Assembly (NCBI GenBank): GCA_015345905.1
Contig: JADDTR010000016.1
Location: forward strand, 314,631-378,630
Direction of reading: 5' to 3'
DNA from: Aotearoamyces nothofagi
Taxonomy: Eukaryota > Ascomycota > Leotiomycetes > Leotiales > Tympanidaceae
DNA: 64,000 nucleotides
Shown here: piece by piece, positions 10,347 to 20,524 of the stretch
Position numbering within the stretch: position 1 is the stretch's first letter
Layout: every line of letters starts with the position of its first letter
Notes under the pieces: model-generated
Database searches by the model: none
What the model saw: the letters and a program-made list of their open reading frames with translations, nothing else
Told to the model about the DNA's origin: nothing
Program-made: the position numbers and the translations under genes

Positions 10347-12749
10347 ATGTCCCTGGCTTCCTGTTTGAGACCCCGCTTCAGCCTTGCGCTAGCGAGGTGT
10401 ACAGCTTCTGCATCTAACAGCCTACTTGGCGTCAGCAGAGCTGCCTCTCGACCTCATTCCTCCAGATTCCCGCCATACGGTCGACAGCAGTCAACCATGA
10501 ATACCAAAGAACTTGCAAACTTCTTGGCAGACTCGCCGCCGTCAACAGTGATTCTCGAGATCAAGAAGCACTTTGATGCTTTGACAGTGCAGCAGAAGCG
10601 TTACGCTCACTTCATAAGCAGGTATGTCACGATGTTTACTACCAGCAATTCCGTTACATTTATTCATCTTTTCCGGGAGTATATATACGTGGCAATTCCA
10701 CATTTTGTTTGCATTACTCAATACCAGAAACTAACAAAGCATCGTTACAGGGCTGCCTTTACAGGTACACGCATTACACTTCGCCAGGTGTCACCAGAAT
10801 CCGAGAATATTTTCGACTTCATTGTCGAACTCTATAAAGCATGTAGCGGCGATTGGAAGTCCTTGCAGAAGGAAGCTGGTATTAGCGATGATGATCTCAA
10901 ATACTTCCTTGAATATGCTGCCCAATTCCTAGGAAATTGCGGCAACTACAAGGGCTTCGGCGATGTTAAGTTCCTGCCTCGAGCTAATGAGAAAGCATTT
11001 GATAAATTGGCTGCTACTTCGCCCAATGCAGAGAAATACTACAAATCGACCAACGGGGCAATCTTTTCAAGTGACAAGCCAGGTCTGATGCATCTTGGAT
11101 ACACAGACGAGGGACACATGACCACCTACTATCCCGACTCGCCAACTATCACAAAAGAAGACATTAGTGCTATTAGTGACGTTCTTGAGAAGAAGAAGCT
11201 ACTACCGGAAAATACCAGGCTTAGGAAGGCTTCAGATGGCTCATTTGAGTTACTAATAGCGTCTGCCGTGACCGACGTTCCACCCGAAGGCGGAGATAAT
11301 GGAACAGATACCGTCATAAAAATTGAAGAAGGGCCACTCAAGGGTAGGATTCTCAAGTTGGTATACGGCGATCATTCAACAGTGATGGCCAAAATTGCCG
11401 ATTTCCATAAGAAAGCAGCGCAAGTTGCGGAGAACGAGAACCAGAAGAATATGCAATTGTCTTATGCAAAGTCATTCGAGACTGGCTCCTTACTAGCCTT
11501 CAAGGATAGTCAAAGATTCTGGATTAGAGATAAAGGGCCTATGGTAGAATCAAACATTGGCTTCATTGAAACGTATAGGGATCCGCACGGCGTTCGCGGG
11601 GAGTGGGAAGGATTCGCGGCTACTGTCAATCTTGAACGCACCAAGGCATTCGGTGGCCTTGTCAGTGGCGCCACGGCCGAGATCCCAAAGCTACCATGGT
11701 CTACAGAATTCGAAAAGGATAAATTCCTAAGTCCGGATTTCACCAGCCTAGAAGTCCTATCCTTTGCAGGCTCTGGTATTCCTGCGGGCATCAACATCCC
11801 CAACTATGATGACATCCGTCAATTTGAAGGTTTCAAGAACGTCTCCCTTGGCAATGTCCTCAGTGCCAAAGCACCCAACGAAAAGATCCCATTTATCTCC
11901 GAGGCTGATCTTCCAATTTATCAGAAATACCGTGACGCTGCTTTTGAGGTCCAAGTAGGCGTACATGAGCTCCTCGGCCATGGTACGGGCAAGCTACTTC
12001 AAGAGACTAGCCCTGGGCAGTATAACTTTGACGTTGAACGCCCACCTATATCGCCAATCACAAAGAAGCCCATCAGTACCTGGTACAAACTAGGTCAAAC
12101 GTGGGGTTCAGTCTTCGGCTCTGTTGCTGCCAGCTATGAGGAATGCCGAGCTGAATGTGTAGCTATGGCGCTAAGTTGCGAGTTCTCCGTCCTGAAGATT
12201 TTTGGTTTTGGCACTGGCGAGACTAACATGGAAGGCGAGGCAGGCGATGTTCTATATGCTGCTTACCTTTCTATGGCTCGTGCTGGTATTGCCTCACTTG
12301 AGCTCTGGGATCCTAAATCTGCTAAGTGGGGACAAGCTCATTCACAAGCTAGATATAGCATCTTGAAATGCTTCCTCGATGCTGGTGATGACTTCTGCAA
12401 GCTCGATTATAAGAATGAAGATCTGTCTGACTTGACGATCAAACTGGATCGCAGTAAGATCCTCACTACAGGACGGAAGGCTGTAGAGAACTATCTCCAG
12501 AAGCTGCACGTCTACAAATCAACAGCAGACTTGGAAGCTGGAACGAAACTGTATGCTGAAATGACATATGTGGAGCCGGAGTTCTGGGGAAAGAAGCTGA
12601 GAGATGAAGTTTTGAGACAGAAACAACCAAGAAAGGTGTTTGTGCAGGCCAACACAGTGCTGGATGAAGATACCGGGAAAGTAAAACTAATCGAGTACGA
12701 GCCTACAGTAGAGGGTATGATTAAGAGTTATGCCGAGAGAGCCGTTTGA
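10347..12749 (+). CDS. Dipeptidyl peptidase III (zinc metallopeptidase M49)
   Basis: Two exons (10347-10621, 10751-12749) give 757 residues. DPP III removes dipeptides from the N-terminus of short peptides. The zinc site is intact: HELLGH (about residues 497-502) and EECRAE (about 555-560). The 129-nt intron is a multiple of three and has no stop, so an unspliced reading inserts 43 extra residues; splicing restores FISR-AAFTGTR, which fits the family. Two in-frame starts exist. The ATG at 10347 gives a 50-residue Arg- and Ser-rich leader without acidic residues, like a mitochondrial presequence. The ATG at 10497 gives the usual cytosolic form of about 707 residues (yeast Dpp3 is 711). Dual localisation is inferred. 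Confidence 0.95.
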   Translation: MSLASCLRPRFSLALARCTASASNSLLGVSRAASRPHSSRFPPYGRQQSTMNTKELANFLADSPPSTVILEIKKHFDALTVQQKRYAHFISRYVTMFTTSNSVTFIHLFREYIYVAIPHFVCITQYQKLTKHRYRAAFTGTRITLRQVSPESENIFDFIVELYKACSGDWKSLQKEAGISDDDLKYFLEYAAQFLGNCGNYKGFGDVKFLPRANEKAFDKLAATSPNAEKYYKSTNGAIFSSDKPGLMHLGYTDEGHMTTYYPDSPTITKEDISAISDVLEKKKLLPENTRLRKASDGSFELLIASAVTDVPPEGGDNGTDTVIKIEEGPLKGRILKLVYGDHSTVMAKIADFHKKAAQVAENENQKNMQLSYAKSFETGSLLAFKDSQRFWIRDKGPMVESNIGFIETYRDPHGVRGEWEGFAATVNLERTKAFGGLVSGATAEIPKLPWSTEFEKDKFLSPDFTSLEVLSFAGSGIPAGINIPNYDDIRQFEGFKNVSLGNVLSAKAPNEKIPFISEADLPIYQKYRDAAFEVQVGVHELLGHGTGKLLQETSPGQYNFDVERPPISPITKKPISTWYKLGQTWGSVFGSVAASYEECRAECVAMALSCEFSVLKIFGFGTGETNMEGEAGDVLYAAYLSMARAGIASLELWDPKSAKWGQAHSQARYSILKCFLDAGDDFCKLDYKNEDLSDLTIKLDRSKILTTGRKAVENYLQKLHVYKSTADLEAGTKLYAEMTYVEPEFWGKKLRDEVLRQKQPRKVFVQANTVLDEDTGKVKLIEYEPTVEGMIKSYAERAV

Positions 12750-13231
12750 GATCTCTCTGGATAAGTTCCTGAACATAGAGTTACTCGCTGTAGCTTGCCT
12801 CGCAAATTTTAAGCCGAATAATTTGGTGAATGCAACAAGGACTATTTGATTATGAGTTATGGCTTAAAGATGGTGAGTGGTTGAAGAGATTGGAGGCAAT
12901 AACAGGGCTATCTTGTGCAAGTGCTAGTGTGGCGTCCCGAACCCATGACGGAAGTGATAAGTGACCCTAATTGCAAGGTAGCTACATGAAGTACATTTTA
13001 TGGTTAAGAAAGATAGTTGACTCTTCATGCAATTCAATAATCGAATACCGCTCCCATTAAATTTCACGTTCAAATCATGCTGCATCATTTTGTGTGCTTT
13101 ATGAGTCTTTTGATGCGTGAAATTCTGAATACAGAGCGCCCTAGCAATCGTGACTGAATGCCTCATAGTCCCATTGCGGCACGATCAAGCCATTTCCCTC
13201 TTCCTCTGCTCTACGCCCAAATTATCCCAAT
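12750..13231. other. Intergenic between convergent genes
   Basis: 3' flanks of DPP III and eL6, which end toward each other. No coding or repeat signal was seen. Confidence 0.6.
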
Positions 13232-14096
13232 TTACCATGCCATCTCGTGTGGTCGGTCACCCTTACGCAAGCTGAAGGAGCTGCCAAGGTAGCTGATAAG
13301 GAATGGCTCCTTCTTGATCGTTGACAGAAGAGCCTTGTCGACGGCCTTCTGGTCTGCGGCACGGCTGCTTGATGGCTTCTTCTTCTATTCGGCTGTTAGT
13401 TGCGCTCTAGAAGTGTGACTAATCTAGACGTACCTCTGGCTTCTCGCCTTGCTTGAAGAATTCCTCCTCTCCCTTCTTCTTGTCGGCCTTCTCGCGCGCA
13501 AAGTACTTCTCTCCTGCTACTTCATCGACCTTTGCCTGGTCAATACCTGACAGATCAACCTTGTAGGATGTGGCGATGACGTAACGAGCGTTAACTCTTC
13601 GGAGGGGAACACCGTTGACTTTGAATGGGCCGGTAACAAGAAGGACACCCTGTGACAGGTTCTTCAGGAGAATGACACGCTTGCCGCGGAAACGACCAGC
13701 AAGGAGGATGAGGACAGCGCCGGGTGTCAGAGTTGGTCGTGGAGTGGATGCACGGATAGCTTTTCGGACCTGCGATTTGAATGTCAGTAAGAGTTTCCGC
13801 ACGGCGCTCCCAAGAAGCCAATGGTTTGTTCCATAAATGGTAAGCTGTGGTTATGGACATTGAACGCTTGCATGTCCGCTGTACTGCCATTGCAAACCCA
13901 CAGCCTTCCGATTACTGACAATCCTAGCAGGATAGCAATTTTAAAAAGATCATGAACCTACCTTCTTGTGCTGAGCATCATCCTCAGTTGGGTACCACTT
14001 GCTGGCCTTCTGGCTGTGATGTGGGACCTCTCTCGTCGACTTTCCGAAGGTCTTCTTCTGACCGGCAGGTCTCGTTGCTTCTTGAGTTGCCGACAT
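13232..14096 (-). CDS. RPL6: 60S ribosomal protein eL6
   Basis: Three exons (13962-14096, 13434-13769, 13232-13384) give about 207 residues. The protein is a structural part of the large ribosomal subunit. Family features: a basic N-terminus with [13 protein letters not shown], then [21 protein letters not shown], the KOW-like core [14 protein letters not shown] and [19 protein letters not shown], and the conserved ending [23 protein letters not shown]. All junctions are GT-AG in phase 0. The first intron (192 nt) is long for this window and contains strong stems, so it could carry a snoRNA. The gene is head to head with the RPN13 gene, 362 bp apart. Confidence 0.95.
13855..13905 (-). ncRNA. 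Structured segment inside the RPL6 first intron (candidate snoRNA)
   Basis: Within the 192-nt intron a two-tier hairpin can be drawn. The lower stem pairs 13842-13852 with 13895-13905 (GCTGTGG-type arms), and the upper 6-bp stem pairs 13855-13860 with 13872-13877, separated by an internal loop. Ribosomal-protein introns often host snoRNAs. I could not find a convincing box H, and neither a good C box nor an unambiguous ACA end, so the call is weak. Confidence 0.2.
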
Positions 14097-14458
14097 GTTG
14101 GAAGAAGAACCGATCGATGGTCGTTGTTGTCGGTTCGTGGGTTATTGTCGTGGTGTTTGACCTGAATCTCTCCTTCAACTCGATATGCGCGACTGGATGT
14201 AAATTCGGCTGCACTTCAAAATTAAGCCCTAGATTTCACTAGCGTAGGGTTTGAATTTTATCTATGCATTCACGTGACTTGAGCTAACAGCCGAGTGGCA
14301 GATGAGCTAATCGTAAGGACTTATATATGAGGCATAAAGTTCGATAAGCGACATCATAGTAGCTCAAGCTCGGCGTTGCTCTAGGTAGAGCTTCACGACG
14401 ACCGCGTCTCCACAAACTCTTGATATCTTTGGTTAAGGAAAGACCGTACGCATTTACG
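14097..14458. promoter_or_regulatory. Divergent promoter of RPL6 and RPN13
   Basis: Between start codons of two opposite housekeeping genes, 362 bp. It must contain both promoters. No definite element was identified apart from pyrimidine-rich patches near the RPL6 start. Confidence 0.5.
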
Positions 14459-15962
14459 ATGTCTATCTCTCCAATTATTACGTTCAAGGCAGGGCAGTGT
14501 GCAGTTGATGTAGGCTCTAACTCCTTCGTTTGGACAGATTCATTCCGCTTACAATACATAGTCTAAAAGCAAGCCATACAAAGTCACCCCCATCCCAACT
14601 CCAGGCTATATCTACCTTTACTCAGATGATGGTACGTGTAGATCGTACTGTCCGCTAATATCTTGCTGACGATAAAGATCTCGTCCATTTCTGTTGGCGC
14701 GAAAGAAGTGCGCCTCTCGACCAACCTGAGCTTGATCTCATGATGGTACCAACTGATGGTCACTTTGTGCCATACGAGTATAAAACTACAGACCAACCAT
14801 CCTCGAAAACAAATGGTCGCATATTTGTCCTCAAGTTCTCGTCATCCTCACAACGTCACCTTTTCTGGCTACAATCAAAACCTCAAGCACGGAACGGAGA
14901 TGCTAGCTGGTTCAGTCCACGCGACCTTAAAATCGGCCAGATAGTGGACACTTTACTGCAAGGCGAAGAGGTTGATGTTTCAGCGGAGATGGCACAAACG
15001 CAGAGCGGAGATCGAGGAGGAGACGATGATGACGAAGCAATGGAGGATGTAGAAGGCCATCGCGGCCCACACGAACACCGAGGCAGTGTCAGCGGTGGTG
15101 CTGGTCCAGATGCAACTGGTGGAGATATTCGGGAAGAGGGATCACAAGCACGAGACGGAGGAGCTGATGGCGGTAGAGCGTAGGTCCTTATCTCATCGCA
15201 TGGCAGGCATATGAGCATTTACGATAGTGGCGTTTGGTGAAGTGAAGTCAAAAAAGAGACCGAGGCATTCGACAAAAGCTTGCATGTACTGCTAGACAGA
15301 ACTTCAAGACAATAATATCATGAATAAGAATCTTCACCAAGCGCCGCATTGAAATGGCCCACTTATGTCTTTTCGGCGACACTGAGACGAGCATATGCTG
15401 ACAAGAATCCAGTGCATCATCGGGTGAGACGGACGCTGCAACAGTCGTCCAGAACTTTCTCAACTCACTCAAGGGCAATCAAAATCTTGCATCGGGTTCC
15501 GGATCCCAACAGGCAGAAGGCCAGGAGTATACTACCCTCCCTGAACTCCTATCGACATCTAACACGGTCCCAACAATCGATGCTACATCGCCTGCTCAGC
15601 TCGACAACCTCCTTAGCTACCTCCCACCTACGATTTTCCTCCTCGCTCAGGAATCAGCAGGGCAAATCGACGGTATGGTAGAACCGAATGCTGGCACAGC
15701 GTCAGCGGCACTCGAGGCATTAAGTCTAGACCAGAAGAAGGGCATCTTGAAGCGTGTCCTGCGGAGCCCGCAATTCCACCAGAGCTTGGGAAGCCTGACT
15801 ATGGCGCTAAGAGATGGCGGGTTACCAAGCATTAGCGAGGCGTTAGGAGTCAAAGTGGCAAATGGAGGGGTAGTGAGAGGTGGAAGTGTACCACTTGGGG
15901 GAGGGGACGCAGTGGAAGCATTTGTGGAAGGTGTGAAGAGGACGGTCGAGGAAGAGCAGTAG
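14459..15962 (+). CDS. RPN13: 26S proteasome ubiquitin receptor Rpn13 (ADRM1)
   Basis: Four exons (14459-14509, 14562-14631, 14678-15179, 15413-15962) give 390 residues. Rpn13 binds ubiquitin chains through its N-terminal Pru domain and recruits the deubiquitinase Uch37/UCHL5, where present, through its C-terminal DEUBAD domain. Pru is seen across exons 1-3: ITFKAGQCAVD, TPGYIYLYSDDDLVHFCWRE, LDLMMVPTDGHFVPYEY, FVLKFSSSSQRHLFWLQSK. An acidic, Gly-rich linker follows, ending GGDIREEG. The DEUBAD segment is LDQKKGILKRVLRSPQFHQ to AVEAFVEGVKRTVEEEQ at the C-terminus. The third intron is 233 nt, the longest in the window. A plain frame stops at 15183; the GTAGGT donor at 15180 and the CAG acceptor at 15411-15412 (phase 2) rejoin it to the DEUBAD exon. 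Confidence 0.93.
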
Positions 15963-17037
15963 GTGAGCATGGACTGAGGTGATTTGGCACACAGCGCTGG
16001 GAAGCTCGACTGGGCACGTGGTCAAGGCCTGCTGCGATGGTGGATGACGGATAAGAGCAACCGGCCAGATCCCAGCAGATGGCTTGTATGTACCACAGCA
16101 TTAGACGTAGCATTGCGTTTTTGCAGCTACCACTCGCGCATACCCCAGGTACCTGATGCTGATGCAGAATGTACGTGGCTTCAGCGTTATAGAGAGCATT
16201 ATAGCGAACATTATAAAGAACAAATGCTGGGCCAGGTCCAAGGTAGTCTTCAGGCAGCCTACGATGGAGCATCAGGGAAGCCAGGGAAGCCAGGGAAGCC
16301 AAGGAAGCGCACTCTACCGCTTGTTCTCCAGCCGATGCCGGGTTGGGGATAGCGCGGCGCCGCGAAGCAACGACAATAGCAAGCGAGCATCCTTTGGACG
16401 CATTGTCTCGGCTAGTTCAGCCTCAGGCTTGCGATTGTCCCCCGCCTGCATCAATAGCAGGGAAACCCAACCGAGGCGGCTCAACAGGTAGGTGGCTCAG
16501 TGGCCCAGTGGCCCAATGGCTTAATATGCTTAATATGCTCAATGTGCTCAATGTGCTCAATACGCTCAATATGCTCATTATGCTCATTATGCAGACGACA
16601 ATAGCAGTGAATAGACTAGGCTAGCTCTATCCTAGCTCCCCCATGCCGATGTATTTCTGCGTATATATCAGGGACCCTTTCCTTCCCACCCAGTCTCTCT
16701 TCTTTTCTTCTTCTTCATCATCATCATCATCACCACCATCTTCGTCTGCTCATCTACTCTCTCACAGTCAGAAGAGCGCGCCGTTCAGTCGATATCAGCC
16801 GACTTCGCTGTACATCAACCCAAACAAGCCCTCTTCACATCTTCAGACAGCTGGATACTTGGAAATATCCGAGACTTCTATTCATCTTTACATAACCTTT
16901 GTTTCGAATCAAACACGCGAGGTGCTGGAAGCACAGCAAACGTGTAGTACGGCTATCTGCACCGTCTCCAACTTCTACGACGCCAAACTCGTACCTGATC
17001 TCTCATCTTTAAAAACATCCATTTGACAAGAGGCACC
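15963..17037. other. Intergenic with simple repeats, then CT-rich leader
   Basis: Holds a GGGAAGCCA-type tandem (about 16271-16306) and a 9-bp tandem tract (16521-16592). A pyrimidine-rich region (about 16680-16760, including a TCA/CAT run) follows, typical of a fungal promoter or 5' leader for the gene starting at 17038. No coding region is supported. Confidence 0.6.
16521..16592. repeat. 9-bp minisatellite (ATGCTCAAT family), about 8 copies
   Basis: Imperfect tandem copies of a 9-mer related to ATGCTCAAT, varying at one or two positions per copy. Intergenic. Confidence 0.85.
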
Positions 17038-17628
17038 ATGTCACCCAATCCATGCAAACAGAGGGCACCCACGCCATTTGAGGTTACCCCCACTGAGTTT
17101 CTGGCCATAACCCCACCACCATACTCGCTCCGCGCCCCATCTCCCATTTCCGCCAGCGGCTCCACCCTGCCCTTGGATTCCGACTCAGAAGGCAGCTCAG
17201 AAGGCAGCTTGACTTCCTTCTACGAATCTGAGCTCTCGCCCATAACCCTGTCCGTCGACACGCCCTTTTCCATCACTGGCTCCGGCAACGTTGTCGATCT
17301 GGACCCGGCTCAAAACGCTACCCTGATCGCACACGCCGTCGTTCGTGCTTTGAAAGAATGCTCGATGAGCCAGGCGGGCATCCCGATGATTGATGAGGAG
17401 GGCCGACCACGACCTATTAAGGTCAAGGTCGACGCGAGCGTTACAGTCTATGGAGACCAGAACGTGATCGGCAGGAGGGCTGATTTGGGTGCTGTTGTGA
17501 CTGGATCCAAGACAAGACAGGAGGAAACTCTACCTTCAATGCAGGAAGAGCTAGGCGACAGGAGGAAGAGACGTGCTTCGAGCGAGCCAGCCGAAGACAA
17601 GGGTAGCAAGAGGGCTAGAGTCGACTAG
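17038..17628 (+). CDS. Hypothetical protein with basic, nuclear-type C-terminus
   Basis: A single exon of 196 residues from an ATG preceded by CACC. I recognise no named family. The first 95 residues are rich in Pro, Ser and Thr and look disordered (ITPPPYSLRAPSPIS). A compact middle segment follows (about 85-155): GSGNVVDLDPAQNATLIAHA, VPMIDEEG-like IPMIDEEGRPRPIKVKVDAS and VYGDQNVIGRRA. The C-terminus is strongly basic (DRRKRRASSEP and KGSKRARVD) and fits a bipartite nuclear localisation signal. Coding bias and a clean CT-rich leader support a real gene. A nuclear role is inferred only from the signal. Confidence 0.75.
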   Translation: MSPNPCKQRAPTPFEVTPTEFLAITPPPYSLRAPSPISASGSTLPLDSDSEGSSEGSLTSFYESELSPITLSVDTPFSITGSGNVVDLDPAQNATLIAHAVVRALKECSMSQAGIPMIDEEGRPRPIKVKVDASVTVYGDQNVIGRRADLGAVVTGSKTRQEETLPSMQEELGDRRKRRASSEPAEDKGSKRARVD

Positions 17629-18000
17629 ACGGGCCAAAAGGTTATAAGGAAACCTAAGCCTGACGAGGCCGTCAATGTGTAGGTGTACAAAGGGCTGTGG
17701 GATAGACTGTCATGGTTACAACGGCCACGATGCCTTACTAGCTGATGCACTTGCATTAGCGCCACGACGAGGGAAAACTAGAGATTGTCTTGCTGAACTC
17801 GACGCAATAATAGATAGATAGCCTTGGCCTCTTCCTATCTAGTTATACAATCTGTTAAAAGGACAATCACATCTCTCTCTGTCAAGTGGCCAACCAGAAT
17901 GCCCCTGCCATGCCTATATCTGACTCCTATTTCCCCCCAAGTTAAATCCCTCAATCAAACAAAAGCACCATCGTATCCTCCTGACGAGCGGCTCGCCGCA
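17629..18000. other. Intergenic between convergent genes
   Basis: 3' flanks of the hypothetical gene and the SNF5 gene. Nothing further was seen. Confidence 0.6.
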
Positions 18001-19845
18001 TCATCGGTAGTCTATTGCTCTCAGGTCTGACTTATGCAGGTCCCTCGCCCACGCCGGGAGTTTGCGGTCGCGCTCGTACAGGAAGCCGCAGTTGTTGCAC
18101 AGTGTCTGTAATCGGATGTCAGCAGGGGAAGCACGAGGGCCTGGGGAGATACGAACCCTTGGGCCATGTGGCCCGTCTCGCACCGTCCACACCGACGTGC
18201 CCCAGACCTTGCAATGCGCGCACCGCCACGTAGTCCTCTCGTAGTCATTCAACCCGCCCCCGCCCCCGCCGTAGCCGGCCAGCCCGGACCCTGCGTCTGG
18301 GGTGCCTCTTCCGCCCGGAGTGCCCGACCTCCCTAGGGGGCTCAAGGACCGGAAGCGGCGCTTCTTTTTGCTTCTCTCGCCTCTGCCCATTCTCTCCTCT
18401 GCTGGCTCTGCATTATCGAAGTAGCCCCTCTCGCCAGCCTGAGGCATCCCACCCATCATGCCGGTGCTACTGGAGAACCGCGCAGTCTCTCTCCTCAGCC
18501 GTCTGATTTGCCTTTCGCGATCGCCTTCGCGCTTCTCTATCTCCTCCTTGCTGAGTGCCTCAACCTTTGGCTCCCATTCATCAGCCAGGTGCTCGGGGTC
18601 ATATCTCCACCCCGCTTCAAATCCTGGGATAGCGTCGTTTGCGAGTTCACCACCAAATCCATTAACGCCGACGAGACCACCAGACTCGCACGCTTCCTTT
18701 TTGAGACGCAGGACGGCTTCGTAGATTGCATGCGTCATTGCTGGTACCCATTCCCCTGCTAAGCCCATGTCGGCGCAAGTCTGCTTTGCAAAGATTTCGG
18801 CTGTTCCCGGAGGATGCAGAAGGGACCATTCGAACTTGTCTGTGTAGAGGTAATTGGAGAGGTTAATATTGAGTGTTATAATGCAGCGGTAGGTATCATC
18901 GGGATTGTACTCGTCTGACTCAGGAGGGATGTGCGCTGCAGATGCTGTGATCTCTTGTGCCGGAGCCTTCAGAGGGGTTGTGAAGCCATTAGTTTGGGTT
19001 CCACTGTTCTGTAAAGGAGTTGCGGTACCGCTAACGGCTGGCGTGGCAGACTGATCTCTTGAGGCTGGGCCAGCCTTTATGGTCTTGACAGTTGTGCCAT
19101 TTGCAGTAGGTGTGTGTTGAGCGTGAAAGAGAGGATGCAGCGCTACTCCAGCATACTCTTCAAGTTGTGTTCGAATTTGCTTGCTGATTTCCATAGCTAA
19201 TTGCTGGCGGTTGGGGAGATCGAGATCCTGAACCATACATTGCGCGAACTGGTCTGTCGTGGTAAGTGATTCGTGTAAATTCCACAGAAAGATGTCCTTG
19301 AGTCTATACGGCACTGTTGCCTCTTGTGCTTTGTAAACCGGCAACGTAGGATCAATGCTGCTGTATGCTGCTCCGGTTGGCAGAGGGAGAGGTGGTGCTG
19401 GTACGAACGCAGGTATGTCGACATCAATCCGTATTGGAATGAGAGTGAGGGGTAGCGCCGCTTGGGAGAAGGTCTGCAAGTCTGCTTTTGAGGATCGCGA
19501 CTTTCCCATCCAGTCTCTCCAAATCCCTTGCAAATCTACCGGCGCAAATGCTTCCTTTCCATACTTCTCAGAAACGTCTTGCTTCGCTTGCCCTGGATCC
19601 TCTCTCCGCAGACTCCGCAGACCTGTAGGCCTCCGCCGACCCTCATCATCATCATCCTCTAGATAATCCTCATAGCCGTCTTCGGCGTAGTTGATAGCTG
19701 TCGTGCCTCGCTTTGTCGTCCTCGACGAGGGAGCAGCAAGAGCCGTCGCAGGTTGTATCACTGGCGTAAGTAGAGAATTACCAAACGTTCGGAGCCGAGG
19801 AGCGTAACTCGAGATAAACGCCTGAGGAGGTGCCTTCGCCGCCAT
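18001..19845 (-). CDS. SNF5/INI1-family chromatin remodelling subunit (Snf5/Sfh1) with GATA-like finger
   Basis: Two exons (18157-19845, 18001-18105) give about 597 residues. The Snf5 domain (two repeats) is visible around VPYRLKDIFLWNLHE, FAQCMVQDLDLPNRQQLAMEI and ITLNINLSNYLYTDKFEWSL. It is a core subunit of SWI/SNF or RSC that tethers the remodeller to the nucleosome acidic patch. An acidic Glu/Asp stretch lies near residue 60, and a basic KKKRRF region precedes the C-terminus. The unspliced frame shows an odd CxxC-x37-CxxC finger. Removing a 51-nt stop-free intron (18106-18156, with a CTGAC branch site and TTACAG end) gives CAHC-x20-CNNCG, a normal GATA-type spacing. Whether it is the SWI/SNF or the RSC paralogue cannot be told from sequence alone. 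Confidence 0.9.
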   Translation of the reverse strand: MAAKAPPQAFISSYAPRLRTFGNSLLTPVIQPATALAAPSSRTTKRGTTAINYAEDGYEDYLEDDDDEGRRRPTGLRSLRREDPGQAKQDVSEKYGKEAFAPVDLQGIWRDWMGKSRSSKADLQTFSQAALPLTLIPIRIDVDIPAFVPAPPLPLPTGAAYSSIDPTLPVYKAQEATVPYRLKDIFLWNLHESLTTTDQFAQCMVQDLDLPNRQQLAMEISKQIRTQLEEYAGVALHPLFHAQHTPTANGTTVKTIKAGPASRDQSATPAVSGTATPLQNSGTQTNGFTTPLKAPAQEITASAAHIPPESDEYNPDDTYRCIITLNINLSNYLYTDKFEWSLLHPPGTAEIFAKQTCADMGLAGEWVPAMTHAIYEAVLRLKKEACESGGLVGVNGFGGELANDAIPGFEAGWRYDPEHLADEWEPKVEALSKEEIEKREGDRERQIRRLRRETARFSSSTGMMGGMPQAGERGYFDNAEPAEERMGRGERSKKKRRFRSLSPLGRSGTPGGRGTPDAGSGLAGYGGGGGGLNDYERTTWRCAHCKVWGTSVWTVRDGPHGPRVRISPGPRASPADIRLQTLCNNCGFLYERDRKLPAWARDLHKSDLRAIDYR

Positions 19846-20524
19846 TGTAAGGTGCTCAGTGCTTCAGTCACCCAGCTGGGTATAGCAATGCTCTGGGTGA
19901 GGTCAGGGCTATGCGCTCCCGGAAGGGCGAAGTGCGCAAGTACACTACGACCTTGGGGCAAAATGGCGCAGTTGCTCGAGCCGATCCGCAGCTATCTGCG
20001 ACGAATATATTTTGTGTGGGATTAGCTGTGAGTAATTTAAGCTGAAATGTTCAGCACCTCATAAGTTATGGCTGACCTTCTGTTTGTCGCGTCTGAAGCT
20101 CAACTTCGCGATGCAGAAATGAGCTAGCTGGTTTTGGTTTTAGGCTAGCACTTTTTACGTCCTTGAACTTGTGAACACCAAAGATATACGTGTTTCTGAC
20201 AGGAAAGTACCACAAGGAAATCACGGGACGGTTTTCTGAAACTTCCACGGGGAGATCTAGAAGATGCATTGCTATTTCAACGTCAATTTAAGGAAATTCA
20301 ACCAAAGCTGTTAGAGCTTAATCAGGTGTTCCGTCATTTTCAGTCTCCATTTCGTACATCAGAGCATTCTCAGGGTCACAGCAGATATTTTCCTATTGCG
20401 CCTAACATGCTCTATGAGACACTTCATTATATCATGATGAACCTCCCCTCGTCCTATTTCTCATAGTCCCCTCTCCAAGCTGTCTAGCCATCTTCATCGA
20501 GTGAGAGCTTAGCCTATAAGTCAC
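19846..20524. other. Intergenic
   Basis: Promoter side of the SNF5 gene and downstream flank of the next minus-strand gene. Short frames on both strands resemble nothing known. Confidence 0.6.

Noticed and set aside
14883-15218. Alternative reading of the RPN13 third exon in another frame (helical, VQMQLVEIFGKRDH)
   Set aside because: It needs an unsupported splice; the frame with GGDIREEG and the GC|GTAGGT donor matches Rpn13 and rejoins DEUBAD exactly.
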